Counted from the first letter of the stretch, positions 35,687 to 45,110 are shown. The stretch: 64,000 bases of DNA from Clostridia bacterium (GCA_003249225.1 QKJQ01000001.1:1-64000), one strand, 5' to 3'. Translations and numbers: made by a program. The notes: generated from the letters alone by a model not told the origin.

Positions 35687-37366
35687 TTAATGAAGTCCAT
35701 CTTTCTCCAGCTGCTTCTGAATGACAATGGTTTCGAACGGATGGAGAAACTCTTTTGAATGTTCCTTATAGTTACTTATCATAACTTTTGATGTTTCCAG
35801 ATCGTCGTAAAGCAATGGAACCGGCTTTGCTGAAAAATTGCACAGGACCTGTATCTCTTCTCCATTCAGCCTTCTTGTATAGCCAAAGATATTGTCGTCC
35901 TCGGGGTACAGGAGGGAGAAATCGCCGTAAAGTAAGGTGTCGCTTGTTGTCTTACATTGAATCAGCTGCTTGTAAAAGTAATAAAGTGAATCTGGGTCGT
36001 TCATTGCCTGTTCTACATTGATGACCGGGAAACTTTCATTCACCAAAAGCCATGGGGTTCCTTTTGTGAAGCCGGCATTCTTTTCAGCGTTCCACTGCAT
36101 GGGAGTCCTTGCGTGGTCTCGTCCCTTTCTGGCTATGGCACTCCACGCCTCTTCTTCCCTGCCTAACTTCTTTAACTCCTGGTAATACTGTATGCTCTCA
36201 ATGTCCATAAGCTGATCAACAGAATCGAACGCGGCATTGATCATCCCGATTTCTTCTCCCTGATAGAGAAATGAGGTGCCTCTTTGCAGATGCATCGCCA
36301 CAGCCAGCATTTTCCCTGCCAGAACACGTTCTTCCTGCGTATTCCAGGTAACAAAGCGGGACAAAGGCCGTGGCTGATCGTGATTTGACCAGAATAAGCT
36401 GTTCCAGCTGTCCTTCGTCGCCTCCTGCCAGCGCGCGATCACCTCTTTGAAATCCTTCATTGTGTAGGGAACGATTTCCCATTTTCCACTTTTTCCGCTG
36501 TCAATGTCCATCAGCTCGAACTGAAAGATCATATCAAGCATCGGATCTTCTTTTTTCAGGAACTTCTTTGCCGTCTCTGTGTCTGTAAATGGAGTCTCAC
36601 CGACACACATGCAGTCTCTTCCTGTAAAACACTTTTTATAAAGCTCCGACAGATACGTAAATGTCATCGGCTGGTTTGCAAAGTATTCCGGGGAGAATAC
36701 ATACCCGGAAGGTGTCTTGTCCCCCATTCCATCCGGTAAGCCCGGAGCTTTAGCCACCAGATTGATGACATCCATGCGAAAGCCATCGACACCAAGATCG
36801 AGCCAGTTGTTGATCATGCGATAGATCTCTTCCCGAACTTTTCCGTTCTCCCAATTGAGGTCCGGCTGTTTCTCTGAAAAGAGATGCAGGTAGTATTCAC
36901 CGGTACTCTCATCGAATTTCCATGCCGAAGGTGTAAAAAAGGAGGCCCAGTTATTCGGTTCTTTCTCCTGCTTGCCTTCCCGCCAGATGTAGTAGTCGCG
37001 GTAGGGATTGTCTTTTGATTTTCTTGATTCTATGAACCATTGATGTTCATCGGAGGAATGGTTCACGACCAGATCCATAATGATTCGGATTTCTCTTTTG
37101 TGAGCTTCTTCGAGCATTTTCTTAAAATCATCCATGGTTCCAAATTCCTTCATGATCTGCTCGTAGTCACTGATGTCATACCCCATGTCATCGTTCGGTG
37201 AAGCATAGACAGGATTCAGCCAGATTGCTCCAATTCCAAGACTTTTCAGGTAATCAAGCTTTTCTATGATTCCCGGAATATCTCCTATTCCATCCTGATT
37301 TGTATCATAAAAGCTTCTGGGATATAGCTGATAGATCACACATTCTTTCCACCATTTTCGCTTCAT
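35687..37366 (-). CDS. GH13 oligo-1,6-glucosidase / alpha-glucosidase
   Basis: This 559-residue cytoplasmic enzyme shows all GH13 motifs: DLVVNH (98-103), GFRMDVINL with nucleophile Asp199, GETPFTD with acid/base Glu257, and WSNHDQPR with Asp330. Val200 directly after the nucleophile is the residue associated with alpha-1,6 specificity in oligo-1,6-glucosidases; alpha-1,4 maltases usually have Thr there. It would split isomaltose-type oligosaccharides to glucose. The start overlaps the LacI stop by 4 bases (ATGA), so it is translated by coupling. Last gene of the operon. Confidence 0.93.
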   Translation of the reverse strand: MKRKWWKECVIYQLYPRSFYDTNQDGIGDIPGIIEKLDYLKSLGIGAIWLNPVYASPNDDMGYDISDYEQIMKEFGTMDDFKKMLEEAHKREIRIIMDLVVNHSSDEHQWFIESRKSKDNPYRDYYIWREGKQEKEPNNWASFFTPSAWKFDESTGEYYLHLFSEKQPDLNWENGKVREEIYRMINNWLDLGVDGFRMDVINLVAKAPGLPDGMGDKTPSGYVFSPEYFANQPMTFTYLSELYKKCFTGRDCMCVGETPFTDTETAKKFLKKEDPMLDMIFQFELMDIDSGKSGKWEIVPYTMKDFKEVIARWQEATKDSWNSLFWSNHDQPRPLSRFVTWNTQEERVLAGKMLAVAMHLQRGTSFLYQGEEIGMINAAFDSVDQLMDIESIQYYQELKKLGREEEAWSAIARKGRDHARTPMQWNAEKNAGFTKGTPWLLVNESFPVINVEQAMNDPDSLYYFYKQLIQCKTTSDTLLYGDFSLLYPEDDNIFGYTRRLNGEEIQVLCNFSAKPVPLLYDDLETSKVMISNYKEHSKEFLHPFETIVIQKQLEKDGLH

Positions 37367-38400
37367 GCATTTATTCTGCAGACAGATTCACGCTCTATGA
37401 TCTCCAGCGGAAGTATGCATTCTCCGCCAGACAGCTTACGAATTCCTTTTTCCTCTTCTTCCGCGAGATGCTTGTACAGCATTTCCACTGCCTGTTTTCC
37501 TTTCTCAAAGATGTCCTGCCCTACCGTAGTCAGGGAAGGTGTACAGTAATTTGCTATGTTCAGATTGTCAAAGCCCATGACAGAAATGTCTTCCGGAACT
37601 CTGATTCCCATTGAATTCAGTTCGCGAATGACACCGACAGCCATGATGTCGGCCGTACAGAATACTGCCGTTATATCAAGACCTCCCATGATCTTTCTTG
37701 TGATTTTTCGGGCTGCTTCAAACCCGACATTGCAGGTCATGACCCATTCATTCACTATCTTCTTCCCGGCTTCGTTCATCGCTTTTTCATAACCATTATA
37801 GCGGTTCAGACTGACACCGCCTTCTTTGCGTCTGCCGGAGAGGAAACCTATTTTTTCATGTCCATGTTCCAACAGATAGGAAGTCGCAAGATAGCCGCCC
37901 TGTACATCGTCCAGCTTGACCTGACTGTAGCCGTCTTTCTGCAGATAAGAGTCCACAAGTACGACCGGAATACTTTCGGAAGGAAGTCCGTTAAAAAAAT
38001 CTTCCGAATACGCGCCAATGACAATAACACCATCCAAATTACGCTGACTTGCCAGATTAAAATACTTTTCGTCTGCATTTGTTCCTGACACGATTACATG
38101 GTACCCCCGCAGTCTGGCATGATACTCTATGCTTGATAAGATCTGACTGTAAAATGGATTCTCAAAGACCATGGCACTTCCCGGTTCCGTCTGTGGGATT
38201 ACCACCCCGATCAGATGACTGGTATTGCTGACCAGCGAACTGGCCGAGTAATTCTTAATGTAGCCCAGCCGTTTGATTGCTTCCTGCACCTTCTGTACCG
38301 TTTCGGGCGGCAGATTCTTTTTCCCGTTGATCGCATAGGAAACCGTAGCAATCGAAAGACCTGTTTCATTCGCAACATCTTTTATGGTTACATTTCCCAT
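37363..38400 (-). CDS. LacI-family repressor of the sugar operon
   Basis: The 345-residue regulator starts behind GGAGGAG. The N-terminal HTH and hinge are VTIKDVANETGLSIATVSYA and the LPPETVQKVQEAIKRLGY helix. A periplasmic-binding-like sugar domain fills residues 60-340. It lies inside the operon it probably controls, between the GH31 and GH13 genes, and overlaps both. Two operators made of CGTTTAAACG units lie just downstream of the operon promoter at 43713-43764. The likely inducer is an alpha-glucoside or its product. Confidence 0.93.
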   Translation of the reverse strand: MGNVTIKDVANETGLSIATVSYAINGKKNLPPETVQKVQEAIKRLGYIKNYSASSLVSNTSHLIGVVIPQTEPGSAMVFENPFYSQILSSIEYHARLRGYHVIVSGTNADEKYFNLASQRNLDGVIVIGAYSEDFFNGLPSESIPVVLVDSYLQKDGYSQVKLDDVQGGYLATSYLLEHGHEKIGFLSGRRKEGGVSLNRYNGYEKAMNEAGKKIVNEWVMTCNVGFEAARKITRKIMGGLDITAVFCTADIMAVGVIRELNSMGIRVPEDISVMGFDNLNIANYCTPSLTTVGQDIFEKGKQAVEMLYKHLAEEEEKGIRKLSGGECILPLEIIERESVCRINA

Positions 38401-40321
38401 AGTACTCCTCCGCCTTCTGGTATTTTATGAATTCATCCAATGATATTATGTCTTTCTTTTGTTCTGCCGCATTCATCGAATCAGCCTCTCCAAAATATAT
38501 AAAACGCAGAACCTTATCGTTCTCTTCGTATCCATACGCTTTCCCAAGTCTGCCGTCTTTTCCGGTCTCTATCAAAAGAATGGTATTCTCCTTAACAAAT
38601 ACCGGTATCTCATCGAGCGGCACCTCCCTCTCGAGCCACTGCTCTCCCAGGTATCTGTCTCCGTTCCAGAAATCATACCAGCCCCCTTTGGGAAGGTAAA
38701 CCTTTCTTTTTAAAGCACCTTCCTCCAGAACCGGAGCTACCAGCAGATCGCCAAGCAGGTATTCATCTTCCATTGTATAAACCGTTTCATCCTCCGGATA
38801 ATCCAGGTATAAGTGACGAAAGAACGGGGTCTTGTCCTGAACACTTCTGCAGGCTTCCTGATATAGATATTGTACCAGATTCTTATGGATCCAGGCATAA
38901 AAAAGACCGTTCGTGAGAATACCTTCGTCCTCATAGATTGCCGCAATGTTCCACGGGCTTCTGTCATTAACGGCCCGTTCTCCTTTCATGACTTCTTCGA
39001 ACTGACCGCCTGCGGGCTCACTGTGCCATTGCATTGCCGGTAAAAATGCCGCCAGAGCCGTTGCACGAAAGTATAATTCCCTCGAAGGAACCGGACCTGC
39101 AAAACCTGCAAGATCAAGTGTCCAAAAGTATGAACCCGTCAGAGACAGAGATAATCCGCCACGCAGTGCTGCCTGCATCTCCGAGAATTCTGACATCTGA
39201 TCCCCTGCCCAGTGCATCGGCGTGACCTGTGACCCGGTATATCCTGCACGGCTGAACAGCACACCCTTCTCGCCAATAAATTCCTGATATGCTTCCTCGT
39301 AGTGAACCGGGTATAGATTCTTCTCCTGCTTTCCTGATCTGTTCTTATAAAAGATCAGATCTTCCTCGTAAACAAATTCACCGCCATCGGTCTTAAAACC
39401 TTCTACACCCATCCTCAGCAGATAGTCACGTTTTGAGAACCACCATTTCTTTGTCTCAGGATTCGTAAAGTCCGGCAGGGAAGCCCCAATGAACCACTGT
39501 TTTGGAATGGTGTAGATGCTTTTGTCAGCCTTGAGGGCTACTAATTTTTCACTTTCTGCATAAGCTCTGTCTTTATCGTGTTGTATGCAGATCTGTCTTT
39601 CGTCAAGTTCCTTTAACGCCGGAATCTGCCAAAGCACCAGATGCATGTCATTTTCCTTTATTCTTTTGATCATACCGACCGGGTCCGGCCATGGCTCATG
39701 ATAAGTGATCTCCGTCTCTGTATGACTTTGACTGCCATCCTTTGCCTCATAGCTGCTGCCATTCCACATATAAAATGTTGCTTCATCGCTCCAGGCTTCC
39801 AGCACGATTACAGAGGCAGGATACTGGTATTCTTCTATTTTATTTAACTGTTCCTCAACAATGCTTTGTGAATTCCAGCGGTTGGCAGATGCCCATACAC
39901 CAAATGCCCATTCAGGCGGCAGGACCGGATCACCGGTCTGTTCCATGAACTGTCTTATGATTTCCTTTGGTGTACCATAGTAAAAATGAAAGACTGCATC
40001 CTGTTCGCCGGATAATACAATCTCTGCCCTGCCTTTTTCAAAACGAAACACAGCAGGTTCCTGTGTCTCTACGAACAGCCCATATCCGTCTTCTGTATGA
40101 AAAAATGGAACCGGAAAATATGCGATCTCACCCTGGTGACAGAACTTTTCCACTACTTTGGATTCCAGTTGCTTACCTGCATGATTTACACTGCAGTAAC
40201 GTTCACCAAGTCCAAAAAAGGAAGCTGCATCGGTGTCAAACGAAATAATTCTCCGGTCATTCTTATATTCTTCCATAAAATTTCTTATTTTATTCTCATT
40301 CTTATTCTTTATCTGTATCAC
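38366..40321 (-). CDS. GH31 glycoside hydrolase (alpha-glucosidase/alpha-xylosidase type)
   Basis: The 651-residue enzyme starts at a GTG at 40321, with AGGAGG nine bases upstream; the start overlaps the permease stop in GTGA. GH31 motifs are GVEGFKTDGGE with nucleophile Asp312 and WAGDQMS with acid/base Asp374. There is no signal peptide, so it acts on imported sugar. GH31 covers alpha-glucosidases, alpha-xylosidases and sulfoquinovosidases; the neighbouring oligo-1,6-glucosidase favours alpha-glucosides. Its last 35 bases overlap the LacI gene in another frame, a longer overlap than usual. Confidence 0.92.
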   Translation of the reverse strand: MIQIKNKNENKIRNFMEEYKNDRRIISFDTDAASFFGLGERYCSVNHAGKQLESKVVEKFCHQGEIAYFPVPFFHTEDGYGLFVETQEPAVFRFEKGRAEIVLSGEQDAVFHFYYGTPKEIIRQFMEQTGDPVLPPEWAFGVWASANRWNSQSIVEEQLNKIEEYQYPASVIVLEAWSDEATFYMWNGSSYEAKDGSQSHTETEITYHEPWPDPVGMIKRIKENDMHLVLWQIPALKELDERQICIQHDKDRAYAESEKLVALKADKSIYTIPKQWFIGASLPDFTNPETKKWWFSKRDYLLRMGVEGFKTDGGEFVYEEDLIFYKNRSGKQEKNLYPVHYEEAYQEFIGEKGVLFSRAGYTGSQVTPMHWAGDQMSEFSEMQAALRGGLSLSLTGSYFWTLDLAGFAGPVPSRELYFRATALAAFLPAMQWHSEPAGGQFEEVMKGERAVNDRSPWNIAAIYEDEGILTNGLFYAWIHKNLVQYLYQEACRSVQDKTPFFRHLYLDYPEDETVYTMEDEYLLGDLLVAPVLEEGALKRKVYLPKGGWYDFWNGDRYLGEQWLEREVPLDEIPVFVKENTILLIETGKDGRLGKAYGYEENDKVLRFIYFGEADSMNAAEQKKDIISLDEFIKYQKAEEYYGKCNHKRCCE

Positions 40322-41151
40322 TGTTTGATACCTCCTGCCATTAATCCATTCTTCATCTTTCCGCTTGCTGCCGTGTAGACAAGAACGATGGGGATCATTG
40401 AGATAAGGCTTCCTGCCATGAGCACATTGTAATCCGTGTTGTACTGACCATTCAGACTGTTGAGTGCCAGAGTAAGCGTCATTTTTTTCTTATCGGAAAG
40501 CATGATCAGTGGCCATAAATAATCATTCCAGCTTTCCATGAATGTAGTTATCGAGAGACTGGCAATCGCCGGTGTACTAAGCGGCATAATAATCCGCCAA
40601 TAGATATATCCAAGTTTGGCTCCGTCCATCTGCGCTGCTTCCATAAAGTCATTCGGAATAGATTTCATATTCTGTACCAGCAGGAATACGGCAAATGCCC
40701 GAAAGACCGCAGGCAGAATAACACTCCCGTACGTATCAACAAGCTCTAACCGATTCATGATAACGAACAAAGGAATTAAGGTGACCTGTGTCGGTATCAT
40801 CATTGTTGCAATATAAAGACTGAACAGCACCTTCTTGCAGGGTACCGCAAGTTTTGCAAAGGCGAACGCCGCCATGGATGCCGAAAGGATCGTGATCCCG
40901 GTGTAAAATACAGAAATCCCAACACTGTTGAACATCGCTCTGATAAATGGAAAACGCTCAAATACCTGCCGGTATGCTTTTACGCTTGGTTCCTCCGGTA
41001 TCCACTGAATCGGCAGGGCCATCAGAGCACCTTTGCTCTTCAGTGAAGTAGACAGCATCCAGAAGAAGGGTATCAGAACTATAATTGTCATAAGAACCGA
41101 TATGAGATAGAAGCCTGCCGTATCTGCAATTTTTTTCCCTTTATGATTCAT
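40318..41151 (-). CDS. Carbohydrate ABC permease, MalG type
   Basis: The 277-residue permease starts behind GGTGGG and overlaps the end of the first permease by 11 bases. It has six helices, a CUT1 EAA loop (FMEAAQMDGAKLGYIYWRIIMP) and the MalG-like PTQVTLIPLFVIMNRLELVD segment. It works with the permease and binding protein encoded upstream to import an alpha-glucoside-type sugar. No ATPase is encoded here, as in the first sugar operon. Confidence 0.92.
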   Translation of the reverse strand: MNHKGKKIADTAGFYLISVLMTIIVLIPFFWMLSTSLKSKGALMALPIQWIPEEPSVKAYRQVFERFPFIRAMFNSVGISVFYTGITILSASMAAFAFAKLAVPCKKVLFSLYIATMMIPTQVTLIPLFVIMNRLELVDTYGSVILPAVFRAFAVFLLVQNMKSIPNDFMEAAQMDGAKLGYIYWRIIMPLSTPAIASLSITTFMESWNDYLWPLIMLSDKKKMTLTLALNSLNGQYNTDYNVLMAGSLISMIPIVLVYTAASGKMKNGLMAGGIKQ

Positions 41152-42031
41152 AATGTACCCACCCGTTCTGTAGTTTGAACTGCACCAGTGTCAGAATAAA
41201 AATGATTACAAAAAGCAGCCAGGAATAAGCGGAGGCAAATCCCATTTTAAAATAACTGAAACCATAGGTATAGATTCTCTCTACCACGACTCTTGTCGCT
41301 CCATTTGGTCCGCCCTCTGTCATGATCTGGACCTGGGGGAACAATTGAAAGGCATTGATCAACGACATTATAAGGCAAAAGAAAAGAGTAGGAGTAACAA
41401 GAGGCATCGTAATCTTAAAGAACATGGTGAGCTTTCCTGCGCCATCTACTTTTGCCGCTTCATAATAGGTCGTATTGATTGCGGTCAGACCGGACAATAG
41501 GAACAGACCATAGAACCCCATGTCTTTCCATACGGAAGCCAGTACAATTCCAGGCATCGCCCATACCGGACTCGACAACCAGGCCGGACCCGTTATTCCA
41601 ACGAGAGCAAGAAGATTATTAATGATACCATACTTGCTGCTAAGGACCCATTTCCAGATCAGACTGGCTGCGACCCAGGAAGTAAGCACCGGAATATAAT
41701 ATACAATACGAAAAAATGCAGTTCCTTTTCTTCCTTTGTTCAGAAGAAGTGCTATCCCCATGGACGCAAGCATGGCAAGTGGCAGATACAGTACGATAAA
41801 ATATACCGTATGTCCAAGAACCTGCCAGAACTCCGCACTGCCAAGAATATTGATATAATTCTTGAATCCGACGAACTCATTCTGTATCGTCGCCAGGTTC
41901 AGCTTGTCAAGTCCATTCCAGTCCGTAAAGCTCAGAACAATGGCTATTAGGATCGGAAGCAGACTTAGAACCACCATCCCCAATAAACTCGGAAGCAAAA
42001 AGGGAATTGATTTCCATTTACTTTGTTTCAT
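41141..42031 (-). CDS. Carbohydrate ABC permease, MalF type
   Basis: The 296-residue permease starts behind GAGGTAG. It has six helices and the CUT1 EAA loop YYEAAKVDGAGKLTMFFKIT. The KSIPFLLPSLLGMVVLSLLP start and FTDWNGLDK loop are typical of MalF/UgpA proteins. It is the second gene of the operon, separated from the binding-protein gene by 234 bases that hold two hairpins. Confidence 0.92.
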   Translation of the reverse strand: MKQSKWKSIPFLLPSLLGMVVLSLLPILIAIVLSFTDWNGLDKLNLATIQNEFVGFKNYINILGSAEFWQVLGHTVYFIVLYLPLAMLASMGIALLLNKGRKGTAFFRIVYYIPVLTSWVAASLIWKWVLSSKYGIINNLLALVGITGPAWLSSPVWAMPGIVLASVWKDMGFYGLFLLSGLTAINTTYYEAAKVDGAGKLTMFFKITMPLVTPTLFFCLIMSLINAFQLFPQVQIMTEGGPNGATRVVVERIYTYGFSYFKMGFASAYSWLLFVIIFILTLVQFKLQNGWVHYES

Positions 42032-42109
42032 GTTACTACCTCTCTCTGTACCTGCATTCTGTACATATCAAGTTTTAAGCCGGGAATTACGCTGGCGTAA
42101 AGCTTGCTG

Positions 42110-42201
42110 CATGAAATGCGTTCCATTTCATGATAACTTCAATCTCCTGCACATGGTCTCTGAGCATCTCCACACCGGTGTTCCTTACGGAGCCTCCGGT
42201 G
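42110..42201 (-). promoter_or_regulatory. Two hairpins between binding-protein and permease genes
   Basis: CATGAAATG (42110-42118) pairs with CATTTCATG (42124-42132) over a 5-base loop. CACCGG (42173-42178) pairs with CCGGTG (42196-42201), with TCC/GGA inside. There are no T-runs, so these are more likely mRNA-stabilising or ribosome-pausing structures than terminators. They fit differential expression of the binding protein. Confidence 0.65.
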
Positions 42202-42265
42202 CGAAGAAGTATTGTACCATTCTGCTCTTACACTAGACGAAACACATAGTACTGTTTTGCCGCCT

Positions 42266-43645
42266 TTATTTTAATGTGATCTGTGCTTCACACTCGCTCT
42301 GCGCTGCATCAAGTGCTTCCTGTACTGTCATGGTACCTGTTGCCGCTGCCGAAAGCTTGTCAGTGATAATATCTGCCATCATGCTGTAGTCTTCGATGAT
42401 CGGAGGAACCACAAGGTAATTCAAAGAGTCAAAGACTGCCTGACGGTTTTCCGGCGGTGTTATTGCAAGATACCCATTTAATACATCCTGATTGTTGATT
42501 GCAGGGAGGTCCCAGCCTGCTGCTATACGAAGCTGCGCTGATTCATCACTGGAAGCAAGCCATGTGATCCAGGTAATGGCAGCATCTTTTTTCTCACTGC
42601 TCGCATTCACAACCAGTGAATTGCTGAAAAAGTGTGTTGCCTTTTGTGTCTGTCCGGGTTCTACACAGATATCCCATGCAAAGTCACAGGCATCTGTAAA
42701 GGTATTGAATGCCCAGATACCGGTCGGAATCATACCAAGGCGTCCGCTCTCAAACAGATCCCAGTCACCCATACCGCCCATCTGTTCCGATGTAGGCTGT
42801 ACATTGCTGACCAGAATACGGTCTACCATCATCTGTGCCGCTGCAATGTTTTCTGCTGAGTTAATTGTAAACATTGTCTTATCACTATTCAACAAAGATC
42901 CACCAAATTGTGCCGCAACTTTAAAGAACTCATTGTAGGTGATCGGTGCATAGATTCCATAATAGTCATCACCAAGAGCTTTGATTGCTTCGGAAGCTGC
43001 CTGAACATCATCCCATGTCCAGCTGCTGTCCGGATAAGAAACACCGGCCTGATCAAAAAGATCTTTGTTAAAGAATAACACTACATTAGAAAAGTTGCCT
43101 GGCAGTCCGTACTGTGTTCCATTCACATTAAATGCACTCAGCGCCGTCGTGTTGAACTTGCTTGTATCGGAAGCAGAAAGATCTGCCAGTACACCTTTTG
43201 CCGCATAGGAAGCAAAATTTTCAATGTTCAGTTCATAACAGTCCGGTGCTGTTCCGCCGGCCACCCTAGTCTGCATTAAGGTGAAATAATCGGAATATGC
43301 TACGGTTTCGATTTCGACGGTTATGTTCGGATACACTTCGTGAAATGCTTCGTACATGGAAGCAAGTGTTGCTTCATTTCCGCCGGATGCATTGAAGTTA
43401 CAGTATGTGATCGTAACCGGTTCTGCTGCATCAGCCGCACTGCTGTCAGCAGCTGTACTGTTATCGGTAGCTGCTGCGCTGTCTGTTGGTGTACTGTTAT
43501 CGGTCTTTCCTGCATTTTCTGAAGTACTTGCAGTACCTGCTGTGTTCTGCGTATTCTGGCTTGTATTCGTTGTATTGGTGTTACCACAGGCAACTAAACC
43601 AAGCATCATTGCTGCAATTAATAGTATTACGAATCCTCGTTTCAT
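42266..43645 (-). CDS. Extracellular sugar-binding lipoprotein of the alpha-glucoside operon
   Basis: The 459-residue protein starts behind GGGAGG. The lipoprotein signal ends in LVAC (Cys20), followed by an Asn/Thr/Ser/Ala linker to about residue 75. The family 1 binding domain begins VTITYCNFNASGGNEATLAS, and further segments such as GGTAPDCYELNIENFASYAAKG are typical. It is the first gene of the operon, with a strong promoter and two LacI-type operators upstream. A small perfect palindrome (CCGCTG, T, CAGCGG, 43664-43676) lies in its leader. Confidence 0.93.
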   Translation of the reverse strand: MKRGFVILLIAAMMLGLVACGNTNTTNTSQNTQNTAGTASTSENAGKTDNSTPTDSAAATDNSTAADSSAADAAEPVTITYCNFNASGGNEATLASMYEAFHEVYPNITVEIETVAYSDYFTLMQTRVAGGTAPDCYELNIENFASYAAKGVLADLSASDTSKFNTTALSAFNVNGTQYGLPGNFSNVVLFFNKDLFDQAGVSYPDSSWTWDDVQAASEAIKALGDDYYGIYAPITYNEFFKVAAQFGGSLLNSDKTMFTINSAENIAAAQMMVDRILVSNVQPTSEQMGGMGDWDLFESGRLGMIPTGIWAFNTFTDACDFAWDICVEPGQTQKATHFFSNSLVVNASSEKKDAAITWITWLASSDESAQLRIAAGWDLPAINNQDVLNGYLAITPPENRQAVFDSLNYLVVPPIIEDYSMMADIITDKLSAAATGTMTVQEALDAAQSECEAQITLK

Positions 43646-43712
43646 AAATACCTCCCATTCTGTCCGCTGTCAGCGGTGTAAAATATAAAGCCCAATGTTG
43701 TTTCAGTTTGTT

Positions 43713-43764
43713 CGTTTAAACGTTTAACTTCCCGGGAAAAAATATAAACGTTTAAACGTTTAAC
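43713..43764. promoter_or_regulatory. Tandem LacI-type operators
   Basis: An identical 16-base block CGTTTAAACGTTTAAC occurs at 43713-43728 and 43749-43764, 36 bases apart. The second copy is part of a perfect 16-base palindrome (43746-43761). Both lie just downstream of the -10, where a bound LacI protein would block transcription. Confidence 0.88.
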
Positions 43765-43771
43765 TGCTTTT

Positions 43772-43800
43772 AGTATACGCTCGTCCTTCTCTAAAATCAA
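43772..43800 (-). promoter_or_regulatory. Promoter of the alpha-glucoside operon
   Basis: On the minus strand TTGATT (43795-43800), 17 bases, TATACT (43772-43777) is an excellent match for the main sigma factor. The operators begin eight bases downstream. Confidence 0.88.
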
Positions 43801-43968
43801 GCAGTAAAACTACACAATTCTGATGTGTGATTTTTGTGCATAATTAATGGGTGAAAATGAACCATTTCCACCCACATTCCTACTATGATTCGAGAGGAAA
43901 TCAAGGAACCGTTATAACTAAAGCGTAAAAACATAACTTTATGCCCCCTCTTGCTCCTCTTTTTACTT

Positions 43969-44019
43969 GTTCTCTTATTCATTTCTCTTATTCATTTCTC
44001 TTATTCATTTCTCTTATTC
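43969..44019. repeat. 13-bp tandem repeat
   Basis: Nearly four copies of ATTTCTCTTATTC run head to tail in the non-coding stretch 43801-44117, which otherwise holds only CT-rich low-complexity sequence. The DUF4003 gene ends 99 bases further on. Confidence 0.93.
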
Positions 44020-44087
44020 TCATCCTAATTCTTTTACCTTACTTTTTTCCTTTGTTCTTTTCCTTTGTCCTTTTCCTTCGCCAGCGT

Positions 44088-44144
44088 CTCTAGCTCGTTT
44101 CCGATGATGCAGCAGCTCTAGCTCGTTGCTGCCGATGATGCAGC
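44088..44144. repeat. Imperfect duplication across the stop codon of the DUF4003 gene
   Basis: CTCTAGCTCGTT followed by CCGATGATGCAGC occurs at 44088-44113 and again at 44116-44144, the second with three extra bases. It covers the stop codon and the Ser/Ala-rich tail of the gene ending at 44118, so the 3' end of the gene has been copied. Confidence 0.85.
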
Positions 44145-45110
44145 GGCGCTGGAAGCAGCGATGGCAGCACACATAGCCGCCTGTTGTGCAGCAACAAGTG
44201 CAATGGTCCCACTGACCGCGGAAGCATTCATTGCTGCGTTCTCTCCCTCCTGAAGCAGATCGCTGGTAAGAAGCATTCCGGCGTGCATATATCTCTGTTT
44301 TTTCCCAATGCCAAAGACTCCATACCCTTTCTGATTTGCCAGGAAAGCATCGATCTCAACCATATCACTTACGATATCTTTCACGTCTCCCGGAAGTTCT
44401 GCCAGTACACCAAGGGTTGCCAGTTCATAACTGGTACCATATTTCATTCCCTGCTCTCTCATTTTGTCATAGATTTCTATGGTTCTGCTGCATTTCGATT
44501 CTGCAGAACCATCGCCCAAGGCCAGTACATGGCTTAAAGACTGAATCGCATTTTTTGAGTAGAAGCGGTCCTTAACATTTACATAGCACCGTTCTGTTTC
44601 CTCGACCAACGCTTCTTTTGTTCTGTCCGAAAGAGCGAGCAGCCCCGCATAAATACTGTCCTCCGCAGAGGTCAAAAAAGGATGTTCCTTTTTCATCAGC
44701 TCATAGATTTGTCTGGTCTTATCTGCAATCCGTTGATAATCCCCTTCTTCAGCCAGATCGGCTAAAATCATTGCTGTCAGCGGAAGATACGAAGAGGAGT
44801 AAAACTGCTCTTTTAAGAGCTTGTACATCTCCAGTGCTTTTTCCATCTTACGCTCCGAGTTATTGTCTACCGCCAGCATGGATATCATGGCCGGTTTTAC
44901 AGTCCCACGAAAATTAGAGAATACTCCGGTCTGCGTTTTCAGGATCTCTTTGCATTCTTTGATCCGTTCTGCGTTTGCTGTCTTTTTCTTATCGGTAAAG
45001 ATAGCGGCGCACACCGGATGCATGTAGCTGCTGTCAAAAGGAAACGCTGCCTTAACTACTTCTTTGTTGCTGCTATAGCTTTTACATACTTCCAAAAGTG
45101 AATCTCTCAT
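44118..45110 (-). CDS. DUF4003-family protein
   Basis: The start is the ATG at 45110, six bases after AGGAGG; an ATG two codons earlier touches the ribosome site. The 330-residue product is mostly helical, with no signal peptide. SNFRGTVKPAMISMLAV, YLPLTAMILADLAEEGDY and FLTSAEDSIYAGLLALSDRT match my memory of DUF4003 proteins, whose function is not known. The last 25 residues are an Ala/Ser-rich low-complexity tail whose coding DNA is partly duplicated just beyond the stop. Confidence 0.78.
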   Translation of the reverse strand: MRDSLLEVCKSYSSNKEVVKAAFPFDSSYMHPVCAAIFTDKKKTANAERIKECKEILKTQTGVFSNFRGTVKPAMISMLAVDNNSERKMEKALEMYKLLKEQFYSSSYLPLTAMILADLAEEGDYQRIADKTRQIYELMKKEHPFLTSAEDSIYAGLLALSDRTKEALVEETERCYVNVKDRFYSKNAIQSLSHVLALGDGSAESKCSRTIEIYDKMREQGMKYGTSYELATLGVLAELPGDVKDIVSDMVEIDAFLANQKGYGVFGIGKKQRYMHAGMLLTSDLLQEGENAAMNASAVSGTIALVAAQQAAMCAAIAASSAAASSAATS

